DNA of 64,000 nucleotides from Burkholderia sp. (GTDB taxonomy: Bacteria; Pseudomonadota; Gammaproteobacteria; Burkholderiales; Burkholderiaceae), in contig JAIRVP010000064.1 in NCBI GenBank assembly GCA_031253835.1, positions 1-64,000 of the forward strand, in the 5' to 3' direction. Below, piece after piece: positions 1-8,978 of this stretch. Positions within the stretch are counted from its first letter, which is position 1; each line of letters starts with the position of its first letter. The position numbers were made by a program, and so were the translations under genes. The notes under the pieces were generated by a model that did not search any database, was not told the DNA's origin, and saw only the letters and a list, made by a program, of their open reading frames with translations.

Positions 1-361
1 CTGTAACACCTGCAAGGGCCGCTTGATGCGGCGCTAGCGAGTGGAGCACAGGCGTTACCCGAACGCGATTGACCGCCGGGGCGAACCCGCCCTGGCCATC
101 GCTGCGAACGCCGCGACTCCCCCACCTCCACCTTCAACAACTGTCACGACCGTAAGGCCCGTGAGGCTGCGTCACGTCCGACGAACTGGCATGCATGGAA
201 ACGCAAGAGGACATCACCGACGCGTGTTGCCAAAATAATGCACGACGTATACAGTTGCACAAAGTGCATTAAAGGATGGTTCCTGGAGAGCCGGCCGACA
301 CCCGTGCCAAGCCGACGCCCTGCGAAACCTTCGATGTTCAATCCCCGCCATTGGAGCGACG
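1..361. other. Gap with no supported gene
   Basis: I see no convincing gene in this stretch. Short reading frames exist on both strands but lack a family signature or a clear ribosome binding site. The first bases could encode the end of a protein beginning before the window (a C-x-x-C-K tail before a TAG in frame 2), but this is too short to judge. Base composition is less GC-rich than the sequence after 3 kb. Confidence 0.4.
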
Positions 362-397
362 TTGGTGCATCACACGCTATCGACCTTACTCAGCGCG

Positions 398-772
398 ATG
401 TACGACCTTGGCTTTGCGTTGTTCCATTTGACCTTCTGGCGCTGGTTCAAGTGGCCGCGGTCTCTCGAGAGAAGCGGGAGACTCAATCAGGGCATCACCC
501 AGACGCTTAACGTGATGCTGAGTTACGTGTTCGTTGTCTACGCGGTGTCGCTTGTCCTGGCTGCAACGCAAACCCGGGGCCCGCTTGCACTAGCAGGAAG
601 CGGATTCTGGTTGCTGAGGGCGATTGCACAACCCGTGCTGTTTGCCAGAACGCGCTTGAGCTGGATCCTCGCGGCAGTGTTCGCGCTTGGAGCGGGCCTG
701 CATGCCATCGCGTACGTTGCCGCAACGAAGGTGAGCGTCGACGCGTTGTCATCCGCTAGACCACTTTCGTGA
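398..772 (+). CDS. Small integral membrane protein, unknown function
   Basis: About 124 residues if started at the ATG at 398; an in-frame ATG at 362 would add 12 residues. It has an N-terminal hydrophobic segment rich in Phe and Trp (MYDLGFALFHLTFWRWFKW) followed by three further likely membrane helices, ending in a short polar tail. I do not recognise a named family. Seventy-eight bases separate it from the PNPOx-like gene downstream on the same strand, so the two may be cotranscribed. GC content and codon choice are less extreme than in genes after 3 kb, which suggests acquired DNA. A hypothetical membrane protein is the safe call. Confidence 0.6.
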   Translation: MYDLGFALFHLTFWRWFKWPRSLERSGRLNQGITQTLNVMLSYVFVVYAVSLVLAATQTRGPLALAGSGFWLLRAIAQPVLFARTRLSWILAAVFALGAGLHAIAYVAATKVSVDALSSARPLS

Positions 773-850
773 AAGCGGTGTCAGCGCACTTCCGGTTGCC
801 GGATTTTCCCGGCGTTAGAGAAATTTCCCGAAACGCTGTCCAACCTCACC

Positions 851-1369
851 ATGAATGCCGACCAGCTCTTTCAACAAGCCCATGAAATCGTCAGCAACTG
901 CGCGCTCTGTTTTGTGTCTTCGAACGACGCGTCCGGTCAGATCAACTCCCGAGTCGTCGAGATCCTGGAAATCGGAAACGACCTCACGATTCGCTTCATG
1001 ACCGACTCGAGAACGCGTAAAGCGATGGAGATTAGCCGGGGGCGTGCGATCAGCCTGTCCTTCCTCAGTATGGCTGACCGCGGATACGTGACGATCGGGG
1101 CCGTTCCGGTCGTCTCCGCCGACACTGCGTTGAAGCAGCGCATCTGGAAAGAGTCGCTGTTCACCTGGTTTCCGAACGGACCGGACGATCCTTACGTGAT
1201 CGCCGTCACCTGCGTGCCCGCCTGGGTTGAACTGTGGTCGCGCATGCGGGGGATTGCGCCGGATCCACTGGGCCTCAACTCGGTTCGGCTGATTCAGAAG
1301 GATGGCGGCTGGCACGCCCATCACACGTTTCCAGCCGCTCGCGAATCGTTGCGTGAGGGATCCGAATGA
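851..1369 (+). CDS. PNPOx-like split beta-barrel flavin-binding family protein
   Basis: The 172-residue product looks like the pyridoxamine 5'-phosphate oxidase-related fold seen in general-stress-protein-26-type proteins: an N-terminal helix, then strands with N-S-R-V-V-E and F-M-T-D-S-R-T-R-K segments, where such proteins contact the flavin phosphate. These proteins bind FMN, FAD or F420; the substrate here cannot be told. Its TGA overlaps the ATG of the next gene (ATGA at 1366-1369), so it is translationally coupled to the FAD oxidoreductase, and both may act in one redox step. No strong Shine-Dalgarno sequence precedes the ATG at 851. Family call is by pattern only. Confidence 0.7.
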   Translation: MNADQLFQQAHEIVSNCALCFVSSNDASGQINSRVVEILEIGNDLTIRFMTDSRTRKAMEISRGRAISLSFLSMADRGYVTIGAVPVVSADTALKQRIWKESLFTWFPNGPDDPYVIAVTCVPAWVELWSRMRGIAPDPLGLNSVRLIQKDGGWHAHHTFPAARESLREGSE

Positions 1370-2841
1370 CGCGCAATGACAAGCAACCCGCCATCGTAAT
1401 CGGTGCAGGTCTGGCCGGCCTGTCTGCTGCGCTGCTGCTGGCGCGCAATGACAGGCCGGTCGTCATCGTCGAAGCATCGGACGAAGCAGGCGGCTGCTGT
1501 TCCACCACGACGACCGGCGGGTTCACGTTCAACAACGGCGCGGTGTATGTCGCGGTGCCGTCGCTGATTCGCGCGTCTTTCCGGCGTCTCGGTCTCGACT
1601 TCGATCGCGAGGTCCCGATGGTGGCCATCGAGCGCCCTCACGTCACGCATCTGGAGAACGGAACGGCCGTTCATCTGTCCGGTGCCGACACATCCCGGGT
1701 GGAAGGCGATCGGGCCGATTCGCGGACACGGCAACTGCGTGACGGTCTTGGCAGGCTCCAGCAGCAATGGGGGCCCGTCTATCGCACGCTGGTTGATGAA
1801 GTGCTGCCGCAGGAGCCTTCGCTGCTGCGGACGTTGAGCAAACTGTGGCGTTACCTGCCGCGCATGAGCGGGCAGGCCAGCCGTCTGATCGAAGCGCACT
1901 TTGCCGATGCGGACCTGCAGGCGGCGGTTGCATCGACGCTGCTCTACACCGGGCAGGCCCCCGATCGCCTTCCGGCAACGCAGATCATTGGCCTGATTGC
2001 CATGCTGGAGGAGGGGTTCCATTTACCGCGTGCAGGGATGGGCGCGATCAGTTCCGCGATGACGCGCGAGCTGTCCAGGCGATCGGTGCCGATCCGGTTC
2101 GGTGCCCATGTCCGAGAAATCGTCGTGGAGAACGGGGCCGCACGCGGCATCGTGCTTGCTGACGGCGAGCGCATCTCGACGGATTGCGTCGTCGCGACGT
2201 GTTCGGGTTTCGAAGCGGTGCGCCACTTGTTGCCCGACCATGCGGTGCCGCGGCGGCTGGCGCACAAGGCGCGCACGGCACCGCTGTCGCATCGTGCGAT
2301 TTCGATTCAGGTTGGCGGCTCGGGCGCCGTGCTGCCACGTGCCTTCATCACCAATCACGTGCCGTCGATGCGGCAGCAGGGGGCGCTGCATGCATCGACG
2401 CCCGGCGTGCCTCGCTGGCTTGCCTATACTTGTCCGTCGCGGGTGTTGCCGGAGCTTGCGCCGAACGGCAAGACCGTACTGGAGTTGTATGCGCCGGCGA
2501 CGGGCATCCGCTCCGCATCGGAATGGACCGGCGCGATGACAGAGGCTGCGGTCGGCGACCATCTCAACGCGCTACAGAGGCATCTTCCCGGCCTTTGCAT
2601 CGAAAGTGTCCGTGTGTCGGATCCGCAGGATTTTGCGAACGGACGGCATTTGTACGAAGGGGCGCTCTACGGGATTGCACCGGGCACGACGCCCGACAAG
2701 TTCTTTCCGCATCGGACAGGGCTGCGCGGCCTCTATCTCGGCGGGCAAACGACGTTTCCGGGGTATGGCGTACCCACCGCCATGCTGTCCGGCATCCAGG
2801 CCGCGGAAGCGGCCGTGCAGGATATGCGGGGGAATGCGTGA
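1366..2841 (+). CDS. FAD-dependent oxidoreductase, phytoene desaturase (CrtI)-like
   Basis: The 491-residue protein opens with a Rossmann dinucleotide site, G-A-G-L-A-G-L-S-A-A (about residues 13-22), an acidic E at the end of the second strand, and a G-G motif (EASDEAGGC). The C-terminus carries the typical CrtI/amine-oxidase FAD-closing segment GLYLGGQTTFPGYGVP. Enzymes of this family desaturate or oxidise lipids, carotenoids and amines. No carotenoid genes (crtB, crtE) are adjacent, so carotenoid synthesis is not supported. Start overlaps the upstream PNPOx-like stop. Composition is lower in GC than the downstream core, hinting at transfer. Cytosolic; no signal peptide. Confidence 0.8.
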   Translation: MTRNDKQPAIVIGAGLAGLSAALLLARNDRPVVIVEASDEAGGCCSTTTTGGFTFNNGAVYVAVPSLIRASFRRLGLDFDREVPMVAIERPHVTHLENGTAVHLSGADTSRVEGDRADSRTRQLRDGLGRLQQQWGPVYRTLVDEVLPQEPSLLRTLSKLWRYLPRMSGQASRLIEAHFADADLQAAVASTLLYTGQAPDRLPATQIIGLIAMLEEGFHLPRAGMGAISSAMTRELSRRSVPIRFGAHVREIVVENGAARGIVLADGERISTDCVVATCSGFEAVRHLLPDHAVPRRLAHKARTAPLSHRAISIQVGGSGAVLPRAFITNHVPSMRQQGALHASTPGVPRWLAYTCPSRVLPELAPNGKTVLELYAPATGIRSASEWTGAMTEAAVGDHLNALQRHLPGLCIESVRVSDPQDFANGRHLYEGALYGIAPGTTPDKFFPHRTGLRGLYLGGQTTFPGYGVPTAMLSGIQAAEAAVQDMRGNA

Positions 2842-3067
2842 CCTCGGGTAGCGCGCCCGAAACCCGCATCCAATCGGCAAACCATGCCGCCCCCAGCGCC
2901 CCATTTAATGACCAAACCGCAAGACCTAGTGCATAGATATCGTTTGCCGAGCCCTTAATGACTATCGACAATCGTGGCTCGAATTCACCGCCGGGGCGCC
3001 AGAAGCGCCGCGGCGGCCGGCACGTGACGGCTATCCCGGCCGTCCGCGCCCTCCAGCTCACGACGAC

Positions 3068-4267
3068 ATGTACGCGTTCACGCCCTCATTCCAAAACCCC
3101 GCCGGCTCGCCGATCCGCGAGTTGTTCAAGTACCTGTCCGAACCGGGCATGATTTCCTTCGCGGGCGGCTATCCGGCCAGCGACCTGTTCGACGTCGACG
3201 GCCTGAACGCGGCTGCCGAGCGCGCGTACGCGCAGCCCGTCCGCTGCCTGCAATACGGCCCGACCGACGGCCTCGCCGAACTGAAACAGCAACTGATCGC
3301 GCTGATGTCGCGTCGCGGCGTCGCGTGCACGCCGGCCGAACTGCTCGTCACGACCGGCTCGCAGCAGGGCCTCGACCTGCTGCTGCGCGTGATGGTGTCA
3401 CCCGGTGACGTCGTGCTGACCGAACAGCCGGCTTACCCGGCCACGCTGCAGGCGATGCGTCTGCAGCAGGCGCGCATCGTGACGATCCCCGTCGACGGCG
3501 AAGGCCTCGATGTCGATCGTCTCGCGGCGCAGCTTGCGTCCGGCGCGATCGCGCAGCCGAAGCTGCTCTACACGGTCCCGACCTTCGCGAACCCGACGGG
3601 CGCGACGCTCACGCGCGAGCGCCGGCTGAAGCTGCTGCGTCTCGCGGTGCAATACCGTTTCCTGATCGTCGAAGACGATCCGTACGGCGACCTGCGTTTC
3701 GCGGGCGAAGCCGTGCCGTCGATGCTCGCGCTGGCCGGCGAAGTGGACGGCGCGCGCGACTGGATCGTGCATTTCGCGAGCCTGTCGAAGATCGTTGCAC
3801 CTGGGCTGCGCGTGGGCTGGACGATCGCGCCGGCCGAGATCGCGCGGCGCTGCGTGATCGCGAAGCAGACGGTCGATCTGTGCAGCACGCCGTGGACGCA
3901 GGCCACCGCCGCCGAATACCTGGCCGACGGCGCGCTCGAACGCCATCTGCCGCGCATCACGGCCGCGTACCAGCGCAAGTGCGACGCGATGTGCGACGCG
4001 CTGCGCGACGGGTTCGGCGATGCGATCGAATTCCATCGTCCCGAAGGCGGGATGTTCGTGTGGGCGCGGATCGGCGCGGTGTCGTCGGACGTGCTGCTGC
4101 AACAGGCGATCGCCAACAAGATCGTGTTCGTACCCGGCAAGGCGTTCTTCGCGGACAACGTCGACGCAGCGTCGCTGCGCCTGTCGTTCGCCGCGCCGGA
4201 CGTCGATGCGATCCGGGAAGGCGTCGCGCGCCTCGTGCGCGCGTATGGTGCGGCGCTGGCCGCGTAA
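3068..4267 (+). CDS. PLP-dependent aminotransferase, 2-aminoadipate/MocR-domain type
   Basis: A 399-residue fold-type I aminotransferase of the LysN/2-aminoadipate transaminase group. Visible are the N-terminal FAGGYPASDLF segment, the substrate/PLP region VTTGSQQGLDLL, the conserved N in YTVPTFANPTG, the D-Y pair in VEDDPYGDLRF, and the Schiff-base lysine K241 in SLSKIVAPGLRVGW. It likely transfers an amino group between an alpha-amino acid and 2-oxoglutarate. No helix-turn-helix precedes it, unlike full MocR regulators. A well-spaced ribosome binding site 12 bases after its stop begins a 63-residue gene, so the two are probably one operon. Substrate is not deducible. Confidence 0.85.
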   Translation: MYAFTPSFQNPAGSPIRELFKYLSEPGMISFAGGYPASDLFDVDGLNAAAERAYAQPVRCLQYGPTDGLAELKQQLIALMSRRGVACTPAELLVTTGSQQGLDLLLRVMVSPGDVVLTEQPAYPATLQAMRLQQARIVTIPVDGEGLDVDRLAAQLASGAIAQPKLLYTVPTFANPTGATLTRERRLKLLRLAVQYRFLIVEDDPYGDLRFAGEAVPSMLALAGEVDGARDWIVHFASLSKIVAPGLRVGWTIAPAEIARRCVIAKQTVDLCSTPWTQATAAEYLADGALERHLPRITAAYQRKCDAMCDALRDGFGDAIEFHRPEGGMFVWARIGAVSSDVLLQQAIANKIVFVPGKAFFADNVDAASLRLSFAAPDVDAIREGVARLVRAYGAALAA

Positions 4268-4279
4268 GGAGACATCAAC

Positions 4280-4471
4280 GTGAATATCACCGTCAACGAA
4301 ACGGCATCGATGGGCGCAGCGTCAGGCGCGGGCGATAACCGGCCGGCCAAGCATCGGTCGTCGCAGATCAGCGCGGGGCCGCAGTATGTGGCCGACGTGC
4401 TCGGCCGCTTCGGCGCGGAGCCGGCGACCGATGCCGGCGACGCAGCGCCGGTCGTGCTCGGGTACAACTGA
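4280..4471 (+). CDS. 63-residue protein of unknown function between aminotransferase and PNPOx-like gene
   Basis: Starts with GTG at 4280, preceded by AAGGAG at 4267-4272 with good spacing, so translation is credible. The protein is polar, rich in Ala, Gly and Asp, has no Cys and no membrane segment, and ends in PVVLGYN. I recognise no family. It lies 12 bases after the aminotransferase stop and 100 bases before the PNPOx-like gene. It could be a small accessory subunit or a ribosomally made precursor peptide modified by its neighbours; the latter is speculation, because no typical RiPP modification enzyme is present. Confidence 0.6.
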   Translation: MNITVNETASMGAASGAGDNRPAKHRSSQISAGPQYVADVLGRFGAEPATDAGDAAPVVLGYN

Positions 4472-4571
4472 ACTGAGCGGCGCACACGCGGCAGCCGCAT
4501 CACATGCGAGCCGCCGCCGTCGCGAACGGTTAAGCTTGTGCGATCGAAACACTGACGATTGCCGCCGCCTC

Positions 4572-5159
4572 ATGTCCGACTCGACCTCCGAATCGCTCAC
4601 GCAAACGTACGACCGCGTCTGGTCGTGCCTCGAATCCGGCGTCAGCGTGCAGCGCTCGCCGTTCACGATGCTGCAGGCGGCCACGCTCGGACTCGATGGC
4701 GCGCCGAAGGTTCGGACGATCGTATTGCGTCAGGTGAGCCGCGCCGATCGCGTGCTGTCGTTTCATACCGATGTGCGTTCGGAGAAAGTCGCGGAGTTGC
4801 GCCGCGATCCGCGCATCTCGATCGTCGCGAACGATCTCGACGCGCTCGTGCAGATTCGCGCGGAAGGCGTTGCGTCGATCTGCGAAGACGAAGCGCAACG
4901 GCGTGCGATCTGGGAATCGAGCCGTCCGCATACGCTGCTGCTGTATCGCGCGCCGTTGGCGTCCGGCACGCCCGTTACGTCACCGGAAGCAGCGCATCTC
5001 GACAGCACCGCGCCATCCGGCGACGGCTACGAAAACTTCTGCCTGATCCACATGACGGTCACGCGCATCGACTGGCTCGAACTCGCGCGCGCGGGCCATC
5101 GTCGAGCGGTGTTCGATCTGGACGACAGCGGCTATGAATCCCGCTGGATCGCGCCGTGA
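4572..5159 (+). CDS. Pyridoxamine 5'-phosphate oxidase family protein
   Basis: About 195 residues from the ATG at 4572. Residues near 25-70 (MLQAATLGLDGAPKVRTIVL, then SFHTDVRSEKVAEL) match the FMN-binding barrel of PNPOx-type proteins, including the R-T-I-V-L strand and the T-D-x-R-S-x-K turn. The C-terminus lacks the R-L-x-P of true PdxH and reads DDSGYESRWIAP. It is therefore a PNPOx-like flavoprotein rather than proven vitamin B6 biosynthetic PdxH. It follows the aminotransferase and the 63-residue gene on the same strand. A PLP/PMP link with the aminotransferase is possible but inferred. Confidence 0.75.
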   Translation: MSDSTSESLTQTYDRVWSCLESGVSVQRSPFTMLQAATLGLDGAPKVRTIVLRQVSRADRVLSFHTDVRSEKVAELRRDPRISIVANDLDALVQIRAEGVASICEDEAQRRAIWESSRPHTLLLYRAPLASGTPVTSPEAAHLDSTAPSGDGYENFCLIHMTVTRIDWLELARAGHRRAVFDLDDSGYESRWIAP

Positions 5160-5184
5160 CGCTGACGAAGGACGCGCAGGCCGC

Positions 5185-6078
5185 TCAAGGCTGCCCGTCC
5201 GCCACCGCCTGCCCGGTCATCCACTCGCGCATCACCACGATCGCGTCGTCGTCGCGCCGCTCGGCCGGATACACGAGATAGAACCCCACCGATAGCGGAA
5301 ACGCGAAATCGAACGGCTTGCACAGCCGGCCGGCCGCGATGTCGCGTTCGACGAGCGGATCGGTCGCGAGCGCGATGCCCTGGCCGGCGATGGCCGCATC
5401 GATCGCGAGCGACGTCTGGTTGAAGCGCAGCCCCTTGTGCGGATCGATGTCGACGGGCTCGGGCATCGCTTCGAGGAACTCGGGCCACAGGTCGTGCGCA
5501 TCATGCAGCAGCACCTGACCGGCCAGCGCACGCGGCGAAGCCGGCGCGGCCAGCACAGCCGGGCTGCACACCGCACACACGTCGAGCGGAAACAGCGCAT
5601 GCGCGACGAGATGCTTGCCGAACGGCGGCTTGCCGTAGCGGATCGCGAGATCGACGCCGTCGTGGCGGAACGTCGCGATCTGCGGATCGGCGATCACGCG
5701 CACGTCGTAGTCGGGATGGGCTTCGGTGAACAGCGCGAGCCGCGGGATCAGCCACTTCGACGCGAACGACGGCGTCGTGCTGATCGTCAGCGCCGCGCGG
5801 CGCTTCACGAGCTTGTCGGTCGCGTCGGCGATCGCGTGCAGCGCGCGCTGCACGTCGGAGAAATACGCGGCGCCGTCGTGCGTGAGCGCCAGGCCGCGCG
5901 GCAGGCGCTCGAACAGCTTCAGGCCGAGCACGTCCTCGAGGTGGCGCACCTGCTGCGCGACGGCGCCCTGCGTGACGCCGATCTCGTCGGCGGCGGCGCG
6001 GAAATTGAGGTGCCGCGCGGACACTTCGAACGCACGAAGCGCATTCAGCGGCGGCAGGCGGGAAGGACGTGGCGGCAT
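5185..6078 (-). CDS. LysR-family transcriptional regulator, GcvA-like
   Basis: A 297-residue LTTR. The N-terminal winged helix-turn-helix reads LNALRAFEVSARHLNFRAAA then GVTQGAVAQQVRHLE, and the phrase P-P-L-N-A-L-R-A-F-E is typical of the GcvA subgroup. The rest is a type 2 periplasmic-binding-protein-like effector domain. It is divergent from the SDR gene at 6213 with 134 bases between, the classic arrangement for an LTTR and its target. Effector unknown. It converges on the PNPOx-like gene that ends 25 bases from its stop. Confidence 0.88.
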   Translation of the reverse strand: MPPRPSRLPPLNALRAFEVSARHLNFRAAADEIGVTQGAVAQQVRHLEDVLGLKLFERLPRGLALTHDGAAYFSDVQRALHAIADATDKLVKRRAALTISTTPSFASKWLIPRLALFTEAHPDYDVRVIADPQIATFRHDGVDLAIRYGKPPFGKHLVAHALFPLDVCAVCSPAVLAAPASPRALAGQVLLHDAHDLWPEFLEAMPEPVDIDPHKGLRFNQTSLAIDAAIAGQGIALATDPLVERDIAAGRLCKPFDFAFPLSVGFYLVYPAERRDDDAIVVMREWMTGQAVADGQP

Positions 6079-6212
6079 CGTCAGGCTGTAGAAAAACTAT
6101 CGGCTGGCGGCAGAAATACTGGTTCGACAGTCGAAATGGATGCGCCTACATTACCACCATGGCGCGCCGAATGGCGGCTGCGCGGCGGCAGAATCGGAAC
6201 GAGGAGCACATC

Positions 6213-6917
6213 GTGACTGTAGAAAAAGTGGCGTTGATAACGGCGGCAGGCAAGGGCATGGGCGCGGCGATCGCGCGCGAACTGGCGGCGGCGGGCTATC
6301 GCGTCGCGCTGATGTCGCCGTCGGGCAGCGCGGTGGCGCTCGGCGAGGAGCTGGGCGGCTTCGGCATCCAGGGCTCGGTGACGGAAGAAGCCGATATCGA
6401 CACGCTCGTCCAGGAAGCGGTCGCGCGCTACGGCCGGATCGACGCGGTCGTGAACAACACCGGCCATCCGCCGAAGGGCGACCTGCTGGCGATCACCGAC
6501 GACAACTGGCATGCGGGGCTCGACCTGATCCTGCTGAACGTGGTGCGCGTGATGCGCCGCGTGACGCCGATCTTCCAGAAGCAGGGCGGCGGCGCGGTGG
6601 TCAACATCTCGAGCTTCGCGGCGGACGCGCCCGAGCAGCCGATGCCGGTGTCGTCGGCGCTGCGGGCGGCGCTGAGCGCGTGGACGCGCCTGTATGCGGA
6701 ACGCTACGCGGCCGAGAACATCCGGATGAACGCGGTGCTGCCGGGCTTCATCGACAGCTGGCCGGAAACGCCGGAGATCGTCGCGCGCATTCCGGCCGGC
6801 CGCTTCGGCAAGACCGGCGAGATCGCGAAGACGGTCGCGTTCCTGCTGTCGGACGGCGCGGGTTACATCACCGGGCAGAACATTCGCGTCGACGGCGCGA
6901 TCGTCAAGGCGCTCTGA
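6213..6917 (+). CDS. Short-chain dehydrogenase/reductase-like protein lacking the YxxxK pair
   Basis: Start chosen as the GTG at 6213, behind GAGGAG at 6201-6206, giving 234 residues, the usual SDR length. The cofactor loop T-A-A-G-K-G-M-G (10-17), the N-N-T-G segment (81-84) and the N-I-S-S strand (131-134) are present. However, the catalytic Y-x-x-x-K is replaced: the aligned segment is V-S-S-A-L-R-A-A-L, so Tyr becomes Ser147 and Lys becomes Arg151. The C-terminal D-G-A-I-V-K follows the normal S-D-x-A-x-Y-I-T-G motif. Known SDRs need Tyr and Lys for hydride transfer, so this copy may be non-catalytic or use altered chemistry. It is divergent from the LysR gene. Confidence 0.8.
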   Translation: MTVEKVALITAAGKGMGAAIARELAAAGYRVALMSPSGSAVALGEELGGFGIQGSVTEEADIDTLVQEAVARYGRIDAVVNNTGHPPKGDLLAITDDNWHAGLDLILLNVVRVMRRVTPIFQKQGGGAVVNISSFAADAPEQPMPVSSALRAALSAWTRLYAERYAAENIRMNAVLPGFIDSWPETPEIVARIPAGRFGKTGEIAKTVAFLLSDGAGYITGQNIRVDGAIVKAL

Positions 6918-7118
6918 GCGCCGCACCGGTGAGCGAGCGGCGGCGCGGGCCGCTCGCCAGGCAGTTGCTACAAACGCGTACAAATCAGACAAATTCGGGA
7001 TACATCAGACCTTTCAAATGGGCGACGCCGCGTGAGCACGGCGCGCCGGATCGAAAGCCTGGGCGCGATCCCGAGCGCGGCATGTTCACTTTCCATTTCA
7101 TGAAAGGAGATGCCGACG

Positions 7119-8396
7119 ATGTCTTCCACACCGTTTTCCCCGATGCGCCGCCACCTGCTGGCCACTTCCGTGGCCGCCGGCGTATCGGCGCTGTTGCCCA
7201 CCGCGCTGCATGCCGCCACCGGCGCGAGCGGCATTCGCCCGTTCACCGCGCACATTCCGGATGAAGCCGTCGCCGACCTGCGCCGCCGCATCGCGGCAAC
7301 GCGCTGGCCGGGCCGCGAGACCGTCGCCGACGAATCGCAGGGCGTGCGGCTCGCGCGCATGCAGGCGCTGCTGCGCTACTGGGGCACCGACTACGACTGG
7401 CGCAAGGGCGAGGCGCGCCTGAACGGTTTCCCGATGTTCATCACGGAAATCGACGGGCTCGACATTCATTTCATCCACGTGCGTTCGCGGCACGAGAACG
7501 CGATGCCGAGGATCATGACGCACGGCTGGCCCGGCTCGGTCTTCGAGCTGCTGAAGGCGATCGGCCCGCTGACCGACCCGACCGCGCACGGCGCGAGCGC
7601 GGACGATGCGTTCCACGTCGTCGTGCCGTCGTTGCCGGGCTTCGGCTTCTCGGGCCGGCCGACCAAGACCGGCTGGGGTTCGGACCATATCGCGCGTGCG
7701 TGGGGCGAGCTGATGGCGCGGCTCGGCTATACGCGCTTCGTGTCGCAGGGCGGCGACTGCGGCTCGGTGATCTCGCACCGGATGGCGATGCAGCGCGTGC
7801 AGGGTCTCGCCGGGATTCACGTGAACATGCCGGCGACGGTGCCGCCGGACATCGCGACGCTGCTCGCGACCGATTCGCCCGCGCCGGCTTCGCTGTCGCC
7901 GAAGGAGAAGGCCGCGTACGAGAAGCTCGCGACGTTCTATCGCGACAACTGCGGCTACTCGGCGATGATGGTCACGCGGCCGCAGACGGTCGGCTATGCG
8001 CTTGCCGATTCGCCATCCGGGCAGGCCGCGTGGATGTACGACAAGATTTCGCAGTGGACGTACAGCGGCGGCGTGCCGGAGCGCTCGATTCCGCGCGACG
8101 AGATTCTCGACGACATCTCGCTGTACTGGCTGACGAACACGGCGACGTCGGCTGCCCAGATCTACTGGGAGGATCACTCGAACAACTTCAACGCGGTGGA
8201 TATCTCGCTGCCGACGGCGATCACGGTGTTTCCGGGCGAGATCTATCAGGCGCCGCGCAGCTGGGCCGAGCGCAGTTATCACAACCTGATCTACTTCAAC
8301 GAAGTCGACAAGGGCGGGCACTTCGCGGCATGGGAAGAGCCGGAATTGTTCGCGCGTGAAGTGCGGGCCGGGTTCAGGCCGTTGCGGCGCGCGTAA
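7119..8396 (+). CDS. Exported epoxide hydrolase-family alpha/beta hydrolase
   Basis: About 425 residues from the ATG at 7119; the ATG at 7110 sits directly on the AAAGGAG ribosome site, so 7119 has better spacing. An N-terminal SPMRRHLLATSVAAGVSALL signal (Tat/Sec-like, R-R only) ends near A-L-H-A-A-T. An epoxide hydrolase N-terminal domain (FTAHIPDEAVADLRRRI) and an alpha/beta core follow: H-G-W-P-G-S oxyanion loop, and nucleophile elbow G-G-D-C-G in place of the usual G-G-D-W-G. The histidine is probably in the GGHFAAWEEPE segment. Microsomal-type epoxide hydrolases open epoxides with water; juvenile-hormone-like or plant epoxides are possible substrates, but none is shown. Confidence 0.85.
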   Translation: MSSTPFSPMRRHLLATSVAAGVSALLPTALHAATGASGIRPFTAHIPDEAVADLRRRIAATRWPGRETVADESQGVRLARMQALLRYWGTDYDWRKGEARLNGFPMFITEIDGLDIHFIHVRSRHENAMPRIMTHGWPGSVFELLKAIGPLTDPTAHGASADDAFHVVVPSLPGFGFSGRPTKTGWGSDHIARAWGELMARLGYTRFVSQGGDCGSVISHRMAMQRVQGLAGIHVNMPATVPPDIATLLATDSPAPASLSPKEKAAYEKLATFYRDNCGYSAMMVTRPQTVGYALADSPSGQAAWMYDKISQWTYSGGVPERSIPRDEILDDISLYWLTNTATSAAQIYWEDHSNNFNAVDISLPTAITVFPGEIYQAPRSWAERSYHNLIYFNEVDKGGHFAAWEEPELFAREVRAGFRPLRRA

Positions 8397-8468
8397 GCGG
8401 CGGGTGAGGGGGCGCGCGGGCCGGTTCGAACAACGGCCCGCGTGTCTCGATGAAGCGCACCGTGTGCA

Positions 8469-8870
8469 TCAGATAATGCGGCATGTGCCGTGGACGTCCC
8501 TCAACCACGTCAGCAGCCCCGTGGCGGCATAGACGCTAGCCAGCGCAATCAGGAAGCGAAGCCACGTGACGTTGAACCGCGGAAGGCGACGGGCGACCGC
8601 GGCGAATGCGATGCAGGCAACCAGCCCGACGGGTATGAACTCCGGATAATCCCGGGAGACGCCGAAGAGGGCCGCGGCGGAGAAGAGCACGACCCAGACC
8701 ACGGCGCCGCCGAGCGTATCGCAGAATGCGGTCGAGTAGCCGGAGAACCACGCGAGCAAAAGCGCCGCACTTCCGAACACGGTCCAGACCGTCGCGAGCC
8801 AGAGTGGCGTGCTGGCTGCAGCTTGCTTCAGCGCGGGCGTGCCCGGGTCATTGGCATCGGTGTCGGTCAA
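8469..8870 (-). CDS. Small membrane protein, unknown function
   Basis: A 133-residue protein beginning with TTG at 8870 behind a good AGGGGA ribosome site. Four hydrophobic segments are visible: LWLATVWTVFGSAALLLAWF, GGAVVWVVLFSAAALFGV, FIPVGLVACIAFAAVA and LRFLIALASVYAATGLL. No family is recognised. It stands alone on the minus strand between the epoxide hydrolase gene and the MocR regulator gene. The function cannot be told from sequence. Confidence 0.65.
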   Translation of the reverse strand: MTDTDANDPGTPALKQAAASTPLWLATVWTVFGSAALLLAWFSGYSTAFCDTLGGAVVWVVLFSAAALFGVSRDYPEFIPVGLVACIAFAAVARRLPRFNVTWLRFLIALASVYAATGLLTWLRDVHGTCRII

Positions 8871-8978
8871 ATCAGTCCCCTCAAGTCGAATGGATGGTTG
8901 TCATGGCAGGCCGGATATCGCCGTCATCCCGCATCGCACGGCGACTGCCCGATTGCCTCGTCGAGGCCGGCGAGCGTG

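Noticed and set aside
4280-5159. RiPP biosynthetic cluster around the 63-residue gene
   Set aside because: No radical SAM, YcaO, lanthipeptide or protease/export genes are present; the idea is too weak to call.
4572-5159. Canonical PdxH (vitamin B6 oxidase)
   Set aside because: The conserved C-terminal R-L-x-P of PdxH is absent; only the flavin-binding fold is supported.
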